From assembly GCA_035652815.1 (NCBI GenBank), contig DASRDB010000001.1:1-64000 (forward strand): a DNA stretch of 64,000 bases, read 5' to 3'. This document shows positions 26,595 to 35,525 of the stretch, one piece after another. The stretch's first letter is position 1. Every line of letters begins with the position of its first letter. A model generated the notes under the pieces. It made no database searches, was not told the DNA's origin, and was given only the letters and a program-made list of their open reading frames with translations. A program made the position numbers and the translations under genes. The stretch is from DASRDB01 sp035652815 (GTDB lineage: Bacteria > Chloroflexota > Ktedonobacteria > Ktedonobacterales > Ktedonobacteraceae).

Positions 26595-27443
26595 TTACCC
26601 GAGTAATCGGCGAAGTTGATCCAGAATCTCCTGGTCAGCATTTCCTACCCGGTTGTTTGCGCTATTCGGTTGAGTATTTCTATTTGCACCACCGGCAGTT
26701 CCCCCGCTTGATGGAGAATTCGTAGCAGAAAACAGCGCCTGCTGGATCATGTCCGCAAAATCGACATCTTGATTACTTTGCGATGCTGGTTCTGATGTAG
26801 GTGTTGTTACTACATCTACAGTTGTTGATGGTGCGTCCAACCATTGGGCCAGCACAGGAACCTCTACAGTTTCAGTGGAAGTGACAAAGCGCAAGGATGT
26901 CCATAAAAGTCCCGTCTGCATTGGTTTCGTTTGTATTTTCACCTGAGTAGTACCAGACCCGAACTGTAAGGGAGTGACCAGCAATTGATCGCTTTCAACC
27001 ACAATCTGTCCTGGTCCTCCCTGTACCTCAAATTCCCGTATGGCAATCTGTCCCGGTAATATGTGGCCAAAGTCTACATTGGATGGTTGAACCTGGAGCC
27101 GTTTTTCTTGAGCAGAAGAGGAAAAGTTTACCTCGCTAGCAACAGATGATGTGACGGCATCAACAGCCAGTAAAACGGAAGCTTCTGAAAGATTTCTCAG
27201 CATGAGCGCTTCTACAGTGGCACGCCGCAGTTCGATGCCGGGTTGCTCATGCACAGCTTTTAATAAGCGAATCCACAACTTCAGTTCGTTCAAAAATGTC
27301 GGCTGATCATCCAATCCAGCGCCCAATAATAGCACCCTTAACTCACTATCATCGAGTCGAGAGCCGCTCACTATTAATCGAGCCACACTTCCCAAAATGG
27401 GTACCAACCGGTCAGTATCTTCTTGAGAAAGCCGAGAAGACAT
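26595..27443 (-). CDS. First gene of the TerY operon: helical domain plus Ig-like domain
   Basis: A 282-residue protein that I cannot assign to a known family. Residues 1-105 are predicted helical (RLVPILGSVARLIVSGSRLDD, ELKLWIRLLKAVHEQPGIEL). Residues about 115-203 look like an Ig-like/ASPM-type beta sandwich (VDFGHILPGQIAIREFEV, then a closing VPVLAQWLD). Residues 204-282 are a low-complexity Ser/Thr/Asn/Gly linker ending in a short helix. There is no signal peptide. GAAGGAGG is placed ideally before the ATG at 27443, so this is the operon's leading gene. It could be the sensor or adaptor of the triad, but this is only from context. Confidence 0.7.
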   Translation of the reverse strand: MSSRLSQEDTDRLVPILGSVARLIVSGSRLDDSELRVLLLGAGLDDQPTFLNELKLWIRLLKAVHEQPGIELRRATVEALMLRNLSEASVLLAVDAVTSSVASEVNFSSSAQEKRLQVQPSNVDFGHILPGQIAIREFEVQGGPGQIVVESDQLLVTPLQFGSGTTQVKIQTKPMQTGLLWTSLRFVTSTETVEVPVLAQWLDAPSTTVDVVTTPTSEPASQSNQDVDFADMIQQALFSATNSPSSGGTAGGANRNTQPNSANNRVGNADQEILDQLRRLLG

Positions 27444-27853
27444 CTTGCCTCCTTCGTCTTTTTACCAATTTATACTCTTTCGCTACGCCAGGCTTTGCTA
27501 TAAATCAAATTTGTTTTACTCTGAGAAAAACGCTAATTTATTATCGGTTAAAAAGCGCTAATAAAAATATTTTATCACTTTCTATCTCATGGATATTATG
27601 AATTATTTCTTATTTAAAGTCAATAGATTTCTTTACTTTTTTTGCTTGCTATATGTCTATGATTGTTCTTGCTTTAAGAGTAAAAAATCTTGACTGTAAA
27701 TTGTATCTATAGCTCTTTCTCGAAACTGCTTGCGCTTCAACGGCAAAATAGGTAAAGTGAGGAAATAAAGCTGTCTTTTCGTATGAAGGAGGGAAAACAC
27801 GAACATATGAGCATCCCTATTGTTTCCACTAACAGCTCAAGGAGAAACCGCAT
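27444..27853. other. AT-rich divergent promoter region
   Basis: About 410 bases, clearly lower in GC than the surroundings, between the TerY operon and the prolyl oligopeptidase gene. A TTGACT stands at 27690 without a good -10 partner, and several TATAAA-like stretches occur. No gene, RNA or repeat can be supported. Confidence 0.5.
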
Positions 27854-29893
27854 ATGAAACCGCCCGTTGCCCGGCGCGATGACATTGTTGAAAACTATCA
27901 CGGCACACCTGTTGCCGACCCCTATCGCTGGCTCGAAGACGCCTCATCACCAGAAACGCTGGCCTGGGTTGAGGCGGAGAACGCCGTCACCGAGGAATTT
28001 CTGTCCTCTATTCCACAGCGTGAGCAGCTTCGCCAGCGCCTGACGCAACTCTGGAACTATCCTAAATATTCTGTTCCCATCAAACGTGGCGAGCATTACT
28101 TTTTTACCTACAACAGCGGCCTGCAAAATCAAGCCGTTCTCTACGGTCAGGAGAGTCTGCAAAGCGAACCAAGGCAGATACTTGACCCCAATACCTTCAG
28201 CGAAGATGGCACCGCTGCGCTCACCAACAGCGCCTTCAGCAAAGATGGCTCTCTGCTGACCTATGGCATCTCCTATCACGGCAGCGACTGGCAGGAGCTA
28301 CATGTGCGCCGCGTAAACGACCTGGCCGACTATTCCGAGGTCATTCGCTGGTGCAAATTCAGCAGCATTGCCTGGAAACACGATAACTCCGGCTTCTACT
28401 ACAATCGCCTGCCGGAGCCGGGAACGGTACCCGAAGAAGATCAGAGCAACTACAGCCGCGTCTACTGGCACGCTATCAACACACCCCAGGAGCAGGATAT
28501 CCTGGTCTACGAACGCCCCGACTTCAAGGAACTCAGCTTCTCACCTTCTATCACCTATGACGGCACCTATCTGCTATTGGATGTCTGGCATGGCACCGAT
28601 CCAAAAAATCGTCTCTACTACCGCCCGGTCGAAAGCGATGGCCCTTTCATTCGCCTGCTCGACAAGGCTGACGCTACCTACCACTTCATCGGCAACGACG
28701 GCCCCATTTTCTACATTCGAACTAACCTGAATGCGCCGCGCTATCGCATCATCGCCATCGATATCGCGCATCCTGAGCGCGAGAACTGGCGTGAGCTTAT
28801 TCCTGAACAGCAAGACACGATGGCCTTTGTGCGGCTCGTCAATTCCCAGTTCGTTGTCACCTACCTGCACGACGCCCATCACGAAACAAAAATCTATAAT
28901 CTCGATGGCAGCTATGTTCGCGATATTCCCTTACCTGCACTCGGCTCCATTGTAGGAATCTCTGGTAAGCCGGACCAGACCGAGATGTTCCTCGACTTCA
29001 CTTCGTATCTCTACCCGCCCACCATCTACCGCTACGACTTTACCAATAACACCCTCTCGCTGCTGCATGGCGCAAAGCTCGACTTCGACACAGATGCCTA
29101 CGAGACGCGCCAGGTCTTCTACACCTCAAAGGATGGCACACGCATTCCCATGTTCCTCACGCACAAAAAGGGCCTGGAACTGAACGGCAACAACCCAACG
29201 CTGCTCTATGGCTACGGCGGCTTCGATGTCAGCCTGACGCCCAGCTTCCTGGCCTCAACACTCGTCTGGTTGGAGCATGGCGGTATCTACGCGGTCGCCA
29301 ACCTGCGCGGCGGCGGCGAATATGGTGAGGAATGGCACCAGGCGGGCGTCCTCGACCGCAAGCAAAACGTCTTCGACGACTTCATTGCCGCCGCCGAATG
29401 GCTCATCGCCAACAAGTATACCAATACATCGCGGCTCGCCATCCAGGGCGGCAGTAACGGCGGTCTGTTGGTTGCGGCCTGCATGGTGCAGCGTCCTGAC
29501 CTCTACGGCGCGATTCTCTGTCACGTCCCGGTCATCGACATGCTGCGCTATCACAAATTCAGCGTTGGTCGCTACTGGGTCTCCGACTACGGCAATGCCG
29601 AGGCCAATCCCGAACACTTCCGCTTCCTCTACGCCTATTCGCCCCTGCACAACGTCAAAGAGGGCGTCTCCTATCCACCTACGCTCATCCTGGCGGCAGA
29701 CACGGACGACCGCGTCGTACCCGCGCACGCCAAAAAATTCGCCGCGACCCTGCAAGCGGCCAACGGCGGCGAAAACCCTATTCTCCTGCGTATCGAAACC
29801 AAAGCCGGTCACGGCATGGGCAAACCGACCACTAAATTGATCGAGGAACGAGCCGACGTGCTGGCGTTCCTGTTTAAGGTACTCAAGATGTAG
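27854..29893 (+). CDS. Prolyl oligopeptidase (S9A)
   Basis: A 679-residue cytoplasmic serine peptidase of the prolyl oligopeptidase family, cutting short peptides after proline. It has the N-terminal segment DPYRWLED, a seven-bladed propeller region (about 75-400) and an alpha/beta hydrolase domain with nucleophile S534 in GGSNGG; the acid is in DTDDRV and the His in KAGHGMG near the C-terminus. The length matches the family. AAGGAGAAA lies 8-9 bases before the ATG. No signal peptide is visible. It is a single gene between divergent and convergent neighbours. Confidence 0.92.
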   Translation: MKPPVARRDDIVENYHGTPVADPYRWLEDASSPETLAWVEAENAVTEEFLSSIPQREQLRQRLTQLWNYPKYSVPIKRGEHYFFTYNSGLQNQAVLYGQESLQSEPRQILDPNTFSEDGTAALTNSAFSKDGSLLTYGISYHGSDWQELHVRRVNDLADYSEVIRWCKFSSIAWKHDNSGFYYNRLPEPGTVPEEDQSNYSRVYWHAINTPQEQDILVYERPDFKELSFSPSITYDGTYLLLDVWHGTDPKNRLYYRPVESDGPFIRLLDKADATYHFIGNDGPIFYIRTNLNAPRYRIIAIDIAHPERENWRELIPEQQDTMAFVRLVNSQFVVTYLHDAHHETKIYNLDGSYVRDIPLPALGSIVGISGKPDQTEMFLDFTSYLYPPTIYRYDFTNNTLSLLHGAKLDFDTDAYETRQVFYTSKDGTRIPMFLTHKKGLELNGNNPTLLYGYGGFDVSLTPSFLASTLVWLEHGGIYAVANLRGGGEYGEEWHQAGVLDRKQNVFDDFIAAAEWLIANKYTNTSRLAIQGGSNGGLLVAACMVQRPDLYGAILCHVPVIDMLRYHKFSVGRYWVSDYGNAEANPEHFRFLYAYSPLHNVKEGVSYPPTLILAADTDDRVVPAHAKKFAATLQAANGGENPILLRIETKAGHGMGKPTTKLIEERADVLAFLFKVLKM

Positions 29894-29926
29894 CTCCAAT
29901 TGACCTGTACAGCCGGATTGGTATTA

Positions 29927-30655
29927 TCACCAACGGAAGCAGTAGCCGACGCCGCGCACAGTCTGAATCAATTTGGGATCTGAAGGGTCTTCCTCGATCT
30001 TTTCACGCAGCCAGCGCACGTGTACGTCAACGGTGCGCGTATCGCCAACGTAGTCGTAGCCCCAGACGTTATGCAACAACTGGTCGCGGGTGAGGACGGT
30101 GCCGCGATTGCGCACCAGGTAGACCAGCAGGTCAAATTGCTTGGGTTGTAGTTCAAGTTCTTTGCCCCGGCAAATGACGCGCCGCCCGGCCAGATCGATG
30201 CGCAGTGGGCCTGCGACCAGTTCGCGGCCTGGGCGCGGTGTCTCCCTTTCGACCTCTTGCCCACGTTCTTCGCTGCTTGGATATTCGGCGCGGCGCAGCA
30301 GGGCGCGGACACGGGCAAGTAGTTCGCGCCGCCCAAAGGGCTTGGTGACGTAATCGTCGGCCCCTATTTCCAGGCCGACCACCTTGTCGATCTCGTCGCT
30401 TTTGGCGGTGAGCATAAGAATAGGAGTGGTAGCGGTATTGCTATCGCGCCGGAGCTGGCGGCAGACCTCCAGGCCATCCATTTCCGGCAGCATGATGTCG
30501 AGAATAATCAGGTCGGGCGACTCACGGTGCGCTGCTTCAAGCGCGCTGGCACCATCCGCCACCGTCATTACGGAGTAGCCTGCCTGCTCTAGATTATAGG
30601 CAATGGTTTCGACCAGCACCGCCTCGTCGTCAACCACCAGTATTTTCTTCCCCAC
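29927..30655 (-). CDS. PhoB/PhoP-type response regulator of the phosphate locus
   Basis: A 242-residue OmpR-family regulator: receiver with D9-D10, phosphoacceptor D53 (LIILDIMLPEMDG) and KPFGRRELLARV, then a winged helix with RGTVLTRDQLLHNVWGYDYV and TVRGVGYCF, the pattern of PhoB/PhoP/RegX3-type regulators. The GTG at 30655 is preferred because GGAGG lies 5 bases upstream; a longer frame reaches 30685. It is the last gene of the pst cluster, separated from pstB by a long hairpin. No PhoR-type kinase or PhoU is nearby. The Pho boxes at 35256 and 35526 are its likely targets. Confidence 0.85.
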   Translation of the reverse strand: MGKKILVVDDEAVLVETIAYNLEQAGYSVMTVADGASALEAAHRESPDLIILDIMLPEMDGLEVCRQLRRDSNTATTPILMLTAKSDEIDKVVGLEIGADDYVTKPFGRRELLARVRALLRRAEYPSSEERGQEVERETPRPGRELVAGPLRIDLAGRRVICRGKELELQPKQFDLLVYLVRNRGTVLTRDQLLHNVWGYDYVGDTRTVDVHVRWLREKIEEDPSDPKLIQTVRGVGYCFRW

Positions 30656-30710
30656 AGAAACCTCCAATAAGTGGGCGGGTGTCACCCCACCCTATCAACA
30701 CCGGGCAGAG

Positions 30711-30797
30711 GAGGGAACGGAAGGCACCCCTTGCGGGTGCCTCTACACCCTGAGAGCGCTTGTAGAGGCACCCGCAAAGGGTGCCTTCCGTTCCCTC
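30711..30797. repeat. Family B hairpin with 37-bp arms between pstB and the response regulator
   Basis: Arms 30711-30747 and 30761-30797 are complementary at 36 of 37 positions with a 13-nt loop. The arms include GGCACCC and GTGCCTCTACA blocks, also found in the hairpin at 48555-48610. In the transcribed direction it separates pstB from the regulator and may cut or stabilise the message. Confidence 0.85.
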
Positions 30798-30855
30798 ACT
30801 ATGTTCCGTTCTCTCACTATGGATGCAAAAACTGACGCTCACCCTGTACAACAGC

Positions 30856-31722
30856 CTAGCCAAAACGCCCGCTGATATAGTCCTCGGTCTCTTTTTTTCG
30901 TGGATGCTCGAACAAATCGACCGTTGGCGCGTACTCGATTAGCTTGCCGGAGAGAAAGAAGCCTGTGTACTGCGAAACACGCGCCGCCTGCTGCATATTG
31001 TGCGTCACGATGACGATGGTATAGTCCTTCGAGAGTTCAACGATCAGTTCCTCAATTTTAAGCGTAGCAATGGGATCAAGCGCGGAACATGGCTCGTCCA
31101 TCAGCAGCACCTGCGGTTGAACTGCTATGGCGCGAGCAATGCAGAGACGCTGCTGCTGGCCGCCGGAGAGACCGAGCGCAGAAGACTTCAAGCGGTCTTT
31201 CACCTCGTCCCACAGCGCAGCGCCGCGCAGGCTCTCCTCGACGCGCTGCTCGATATAGCTTTTCGATTTGCCTTGAATGCGCAGACCATAGGCGATATTC
31301 TCAAAGATCGATTTCGGAAATGGATTGGGGCGCTGGAAGACCATGCCCACACGCTGGCGCAATGCTACCACGTCGAGGGCAGGCTCGTAAATGTTATGCC
31401 CATCGAATAAGGCCTCTCCTTCGGTGCGCGTGCGCGGGATGAGGTCGTTCATACGGTTGAGCGTGCGCAGGAATGTTGATTTACCGCAGCCTGAGGGACC
31501 GATGAGCGCTGTTACCTGCCTATCCCGAATGGGAATAGAGACATCAAAGAGCGCCTGTTTGGGGCCATACCAGAAGTTAAGCGTGCGAACATCTATACTG
31601 ACCCCAGCTTTTTCATCCAGGCGCGTTGCTGCCTCGTTTACTACCAGACGAGGTACACCGGCAGATGATGTACTGAAAGCCTGCCCCTCCTGCTGCCCGG
31701 ATCGGTTGAGACGAGTATCCAT
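30856..31722 (-). CDS. pstB: Phosphate ABC transporter ATP-binding protein PstB
   Basis: A 288-residue ABC ATPase that powers high-affinity phosphate uptake. Walker A GPSGCGKST, PstB-specific LRTLNRMNDLIP, signature LSGGQQQR, Walker B VLLMDEPCSALDPIAT and H-loop VTHNMQQAARVS are all present. The start at 31722 is set by GGAGG 4 bases upstream and gives a roughly 45-residue N-terminal extension before the ATPase core; the open frame further upstream is spurious. It lies in the pst cluster, 76 bases after the small ORF at 31799. Confidence 0.95.
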   Translation of the reverse strand: MDTRLNRSGQQEGQAFSTSSAGVPRLVVNEAATRLDEKAGVSIDVRTLNFWYGPKQALFDVSIPIRDRQVTALIGPSGCGKSTFLRTLNRMNDLIPRTRTEGEALFDGHNIYEPALDVVALRQRVGMVFQRPNPFPKSIFENIAYGLRIQGKSKSYIEQRVEESLRGAALWDEVKDRLKSSALGLSGGQQQRLCIARAIAVQPQVLLMDEPCSALDPIATLKIEELIVELSKDYTIVIVTHNMQQAARVSQYTGFFLSGKLIEYAPTVDLFEHPRKKETEDYISGRFG

Positions 31723-31798
31723 AAAACCTCCGTGTAATGAGATGGCAAAGGCGCTGGAACGGCCTCCTGCATCCCCCACATATCCATTATATGCTATC

Positions 31799-32023
31799 TC
31801 AGACAAGCGGGTACTCCTTGTGCAGCGGAATGCTGGCATCGACAATGATGCGGTCTTGCAGCACGACTAGCCGGATATAACGCCCGGCCAGCGCCTTGCT
31901 GATAAAGTAGGGGCGACCTTCATACGAGATATGACCACTGCGGGCAACTTTACGGGAAAAGATACTGGCCCCTTCTGGGAGCCTGGTATACCCATCAGAA
32001 TGGTTTTCGATTGTCTGGTTCAT
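31799..32023 (-). CDS. Small transposase-tail-like protein inserted in the pst operon
   Basis: A 74-residue protein whose second half (GHISYEGRPYFISKALAG, then IRLVVLQDRIIVDASIPLHKEY) resembles the C-terminal beta-barrel tail of IS481/Mu-type transposases, without any catalytic domain. The ATG at 32023 has GGAGG about 11 bases upstream. It sits between pstA and pstB, same direction, so it is transcribed with the phosphate transporter. It could be a relic of an insertion sequence or a domesticated DNA-binding module; I cannot decide from sequence. Confidence 0.5.
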   Translation of the reverse strand: MNQTIENHSDGYTRLPEGASIFSRKVARSGHISYEGRPYFISKALAGRYIRLVVLQDRIIVDASIPLHKEYPLV

Positions 32024-32082
32024 ATTCGTTCTAACCTCCATGCAAACGGGCGGGTCGGTAAGGGCCACCCGTACAGAACTAC

Positions 32083-33030
32083 TTACGCGGCTGTCACCCG
32101 GCGTTGAATGTAACGACCGAGGCCGCGCGCGCCCAGGTTAATGACGAGCAAAATGAGAATGAGCATCGCTGCCGCCCCCGCCGCGATGGCGCTCGCTTCA
32201 GCCGATGAAATGCCAGGGGGGGTATCCTGCGTTTTCAAGTACCAGATACGAATGGTCAAAGTATCGCTCGAAATGAACGGGTTCAGGGTAAAAACGCCGC
32301 TAAACGGATTCGTCTCGCCCATCGTAAAGACCAGCGCCGCCGTTTCGCCGATGATCTTGCCTGCCGAAAGGATCAGGCCGGTAATCAAACCGGGCAGCGC
32401 TGAGGGCAAAACAACGGTACGAATCGTATGCCAGCGCGTTGAACCAAGCGCAAGGCTGGCCTCGCGTAGTTCGCGAGGCACTGAGGTCAGCGCATCTTCA
32501 AACAGGCGCAGGGCGATAGGAAAATTCAAGCAGAGCAGGGTCAGCGCGCCCGTTAAGCGGCTGACATGAAACTGGAACAGCGAGCCGAAAAGAATAACGC
32601 CGAACAGGCCAAGCACAATCGATGGCACACCCGCCAGCGTCTCCGCTGCAAAACGAATGATTGAGATGAGAGGCCCTTGTTTTGCGTACTCAACCGTGTA
32701 GATGGCCGCTCCAAGCGCGATAGGGAACAGGAAAATTTCCGTCAGGATCAAGATGTAGAACGTATTAAAAAGTTCGCTGCCGATACCCAGTTCAGTTGTG
32801 CCATAAAAGTTCGGATCGAGCAGCACAGGTGTGCTATGTTCCGCGCTGGCAGTAAAGCCCTGAAAAACAAGTTGCACGATGATGCCAATGAAGAGGAACG
32901 CCACAAACAAGGCCAGCACCCAGATGATACCAATAGCGATACCATTAGTGAGATGCAGGCGGCGCAGCAGACGCGCCGCGCTCTTTTCATAACCTGTCTT
33001 AAGGGGCTGCATTACATTCGATGCGCTCAT
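32083..33030 (-). CDS. pstA: Phosphate ABC transporter permease PstA
   Basis: A 315-residue membrane permease with about six helices. The conserved permease loop is present (LREASLALGSTRWHTIRTVVLPSALPG region), as is the PstA-type ETLAGVPSIVLGLFG and GKIIGETAALVFT. The ATG at 33030 overlaps the pstC stop by 4 bases (ATGA), so translation is coupled. It forms the phosphate channel with PstC in the cytoplasmic membrane. Confidence 0.93.
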   Translation of the reverse strand: MSASNVMQPLKTGYEKSAARLLRRLHLTNGIAIGIIWVLALFVAFLFIGIIVQLVFQGFTASAEHSTPVLLDPNFYGTTELGIGSELFNTFYILILTEIFLFPIALGAAIYTVEYAKQGPLISIIRFAAETLAGVPSIVLGLFGVILFGSLFQFHVSRLTGALTLLCLNFPIALRLFEDALTSVPRELREASLALGSTRWHTIRTVVLPSALPGLITGLILSAGKIIGETAALVFTMGETNPFSGVFTLNPFISSDTLTIRIWYLKTQDTPPGISSAEASAIAAGAAAMLILILLVINLGARGLGRYIQRRVTAA

Positions 33031-33989
33031 TTATATACTTTCCTTCCCGACAGGTAGCGACTGAACGCCACAAAGAGGAACGAGATGACAAGCAGAACAA
33101 AGGCCAGCATCCAGTAGGCGTCGCGCTCCACACCCAGCGTCTCCTGAAATTCATTCAAGATGGTCTGCGTAATATTGGCATTGGGCTGAAAAAAGGCCTG
33201 CAGGCTCAAAAGCGGCGAAGGAAGGCTGTCACTGCCGCCCAGCACCATCGCCACCGCCAACGTTTCGCCAATTGCCCTCGCCATGCCGAAGATGACCGCC
33301 GTAGCAAGCATCGGCAGAGCGGCAGGCAGAATGGCGCGATACATCATCTGCCAGCGCGTCGAGCCGAGAGCCAGGCTGGCCTCGCGCACGCTATCTGGCA
33401 CCGCCCGCAGCGCATCAATGGAAATACTGCTGATGGTTGGCATAATCATCACCACCAGCACTAGAATTGCCGCTCCCCAGCCGAAGCCTCCGGCAGGGTT
33501 ATGCGTGAAAGGCGAGGTGAGCTTTTGCAAAAATGGCACCAGGATCACCAGACCAAGAAAGCCAATGACGACCGAAGGCATACCAACAAAGATTTCCAGC
33601 AAAGGCTGGAAGATGCGAACCAACCATATGGGCGCGACCTCATTGAAGAACAGCGCGACAGCCAGCGAGAGCGGTGTGGCAATCAGCACTGAGAAAAACG
33701 TAATCACCACCGAACCGAGAATCAGGCCCGCTGCGCCATACATGGGTGTTCCGGCATCGTTGTTGACCCCCGCCGGGTCCCAGGTAGTTCTGCCAAAGAA
33801 ACCGGCCAGTGTCGCGCCGCCTTTTTCAAAGAAGAGACGCAGCGCATTCTGGCCAACAAAGAAGAAAATTCCAGCAATGACCAGCACCAGCAGCAGCGCG
33901 CAGACAAAGAAAATCGACCGCGCCACCTGGTCGGCCATCCTTCTCTGTCCCGCCTGGCCTGTCAAAGACTGGCGTTGTACCTGTTGCAC
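33027..33989 (-). CDS. pstC: Phosphate ABC transporter permease PstC
   Basis: A 320-residue permease with about six helices: EIFVGMPSVVIGFLGL, the loop REASLALGSTRWQMMYR and RAIGETLAVAMVLGG are typical of PstC. It starts at a GTG (33989), with AAGGAGG 5 bases upstream. Its stop overlaps the pstA start. The 192-base gap to pstS contains a family A hairpin. Confidence 0.93.
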   Translation of the reverse strand: MQQVQRQSLTGQAGQRRMADQVARSIFFVCALLLVLVIAGIFFFVGQNALRLFFEKGGATLAGFFGRTTWDPAGVNNDAGTPMYGAAGLILGSVVITFFSVLIATPLSLAVALFFNEVAPIWLVRIFQPLLEIFVGMPSVVIGFLGLVILVPFLQKLTSPFTHNPAGGFGWGAAILVLVVMIMPTISSISIDALRAVPDSVREASLALGSTRWQMMYRAILPAALPMLATAVIFGMARAIGETLAVAMVLGGSDSLPSPLLSLQAFFQPNANITQTILNEFQETLGVERDAYWMLAFVLLVISFLFVAFSRYLSGRKVYK

Positions 33990-34082
33990 ACCATCCTCCT
34001 TCCAATTCTATAAATCCGCTGGCAATTTATTGTAGGGACGCGATTGTAAAGTTTGATGAAAGAAGGGGGTATGTTCCTCCTC

Positions 34083-34168
34083 TGTCATCCTGAGCGCAGC
34101 GAAGGATCTGTGTCCCCCGACGATGCGCGCGTCGAGACCAGAGGTCCTTCGCTGCGCTCAGGATGACA
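34083..34168. repeat. Family A hairpin between pstS and pstC
   Basis: Arms 34083-34109 and 34142-34168 pair over 27 bp with one G-T type mismatch and a 32-nt loop. The core is CCTGAGCGCAGCGAAGGAT. In the pst transcript it falls right after pstS, where REP-type hairpins in other bacteria protect or attenuate message. Confidence 0.85.
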
Positions 34169-34181
34169 TTAACTTGAATTC

Positions 34182-35129
34182 CTACGATTTAGGCTGGTGT
34201 GCGCTCAAGGCATCCTGTGTCATATCCGTGATGGGGACAAACTTGAGGTCCTGCGCAGCGGCTTTGCCATCAGGGCTGAGCATGTAGTCGATAAGCGCCT
34301 GGGCGAGACCAGTACCGGGGCCTTTGGTATACATGTGTTCGATGTTCCAGAACTTGTAGGTGTTCGTCTTCACGGTATCAGCGCTGGGCGCAACACCGTC
34401 TATTTGCAGGATTGTCACCTTTGACCCTTCCTGGCTGGCATCACCAAGCGCGGCGTAACCAATCGCGCCGTTGGTCTGCTCAACCGTCTGCAAGACAAGT
34501 TTGGTGCTGTCGGCGGTCAGGTTGGTAGATTTGGCCGGGCTTTCGGATGTTCCATTGAGAACGTACTGCTTAAAGGTGGCGCGGGTGCCAGAGGTTGCCG
34601 GGCGGCTGACGACCACGATGGGCAGGTTGGGACCGCCTACCTGATTCCAGTTGGTGTACTTGCCGGTATAGATGCCCAGAATTTGCTGGCTGGTCAGGCT
34701 GCTGACCCCCGTCACATCCGGGTTGACGACCAGCGTAAAGACCACCACCGCGACCTGGTGATCAACCAGATCAGACTGGTTAGAGAGGGCGAAGATGTCG
34801 GAGTCGCCAATCTGGAAGACACCAGCTTCAACCTGTCCCAGACCGGTTTTGCTGCCGCCGCCCTGCACAGTGATGGTCGCGCTGGAGCATTTCGCTTGAT
34901 ACTTCTTAGCCACTGCATTTACCAATGGCTGAAGCGCGGTAGAACCGCCAACAGTGATGCTGCCCGAAACACAGGTATAGTTGCCAGGAGTGCCCAGCGT
35001 CTTTGGACTGTTGCTGGAGACAGTGGGGGTGCTGCCACCGCTACCAGTATCGCCACCACAGGCCGAAATAAGCATACATATGGCTATCGCGAGTCCAACC
35101 AGAATCGCAATAGGCGATCGTTTCTTCAT
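34182..35129 (-). CDS. pstS: Phosphate-binding lipoprotein PstS
   Basis: A 315-residue extracytoplasmic phosphate-binding protein. A lipoprotein signal ends in LISAC with the lipidated C24. After a Ser/Gly linker come the family motifs GGSTALQPL, GGGSKTGL, the GDSD stretch, and SRPATSGTRATFKQYVL, which supply phosphate ligands. It leads the pst cluster with Pho-box-like repeats about 130-150 bases before the start. It delivers phosphate to PstCA. Confidence 0.95.
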   Translation of the reverse strand: MKKRSPIAILVGLAIAICMLISACGGDTGSGGSTPTVSSNSPKTLGTPGNYTCVSGSITVGGSTALQPLVNAVAKKYQAKCSSATITVQGGGSKTGLGQVEAGVFQIGDSDIFALSNQSDLVDHQVAVVVFTLVVNPDVTGVSSLTSQQILGIYTGKYTNWNQVGGPNLPIVVVSRPATSGTRATFKQYVLNGTSESPAKSTNLTADSTKLVLQTVEQTNGAIGYAALGDASQEGSKVTILQIDGVAPSADTVKTNTYKFWNIEHMYTKGPGTGLAQALIDYMLSPDGKAAAQDLKFVPITDMTQDALSAHQPKS

Positions 35130-35255
35130 GATTTCTCCTCCTCGCTCACAGACGAGCTATATCGTTCGTTATGGGTATGGAATAAAGCTTCTTGATGCCT
35201 TTTGTGTACCCACTTCTACGGTAGCATGACCAGATTAACCATCTATAAAGGATAG

Positions 35256-35281
35256 GTTAAGTTCTGTTAAATGGCTGTTAA
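35256..35281 (-). promoter_or_regulatory. Putative Pho box of the pst operon
   Basis: Three TTAAC repeats read on the minus strand (plus-strand GTTAA at 35256, 35266 and 35277) at 10- and 11-bp spacing, as in PhoB/PhoP sites. A TATAGAT stretch just downstream on the minus strand could be the -10 element for pstS. Confidence 0.6.
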
Positions 35282-35391
35282 AACTTTCCCAGGGGATGAG
35301 TTGGTTTTTAGCTTAAGTGGTGAAAAAAGAGGGCTACTGTAGAGTAAAAACGTGATGAAGGTTCTCCAGTAAGATCGGAAAGCATCCCCGC

Positions 35392-35470
35392 CCCTCTGTC
35401 ATGCTGAGCGCAGCGAAGCATCTCCGTCCAGGCCACCAAGATGCTTCGCTGCGCTCAGCATGACAGAGGG
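35392..35470. repeat. Perfect 32-bp-stem family A hairpin in the pst/phosphate-symporter divergent region
   Basis: Arms 35392-35423 and 35439-35470 are perfectly complementary with a 15-nt loop; an outer AAGATCGG/CCGATCTT pair (35371 and 35479) extends it. It lies between the two Pho boxes and could insulate the two divergent promoters. Confidence 0.85.
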
Positions 35471-35525
35471 GGGAGGGCCGATCTTGATGGTGAAACTTTA
35501 GTATCGCCTATCTTCCAAGCAAAGT

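Noticed and set aside
26595..27443. Effector-associated (EAD-like) domain at the N-terminus of the Ig-like protein
   Set aside because: Only a loose resemblance in helix pattern (GAGLDD stretch); not enough to claim without a profile search.
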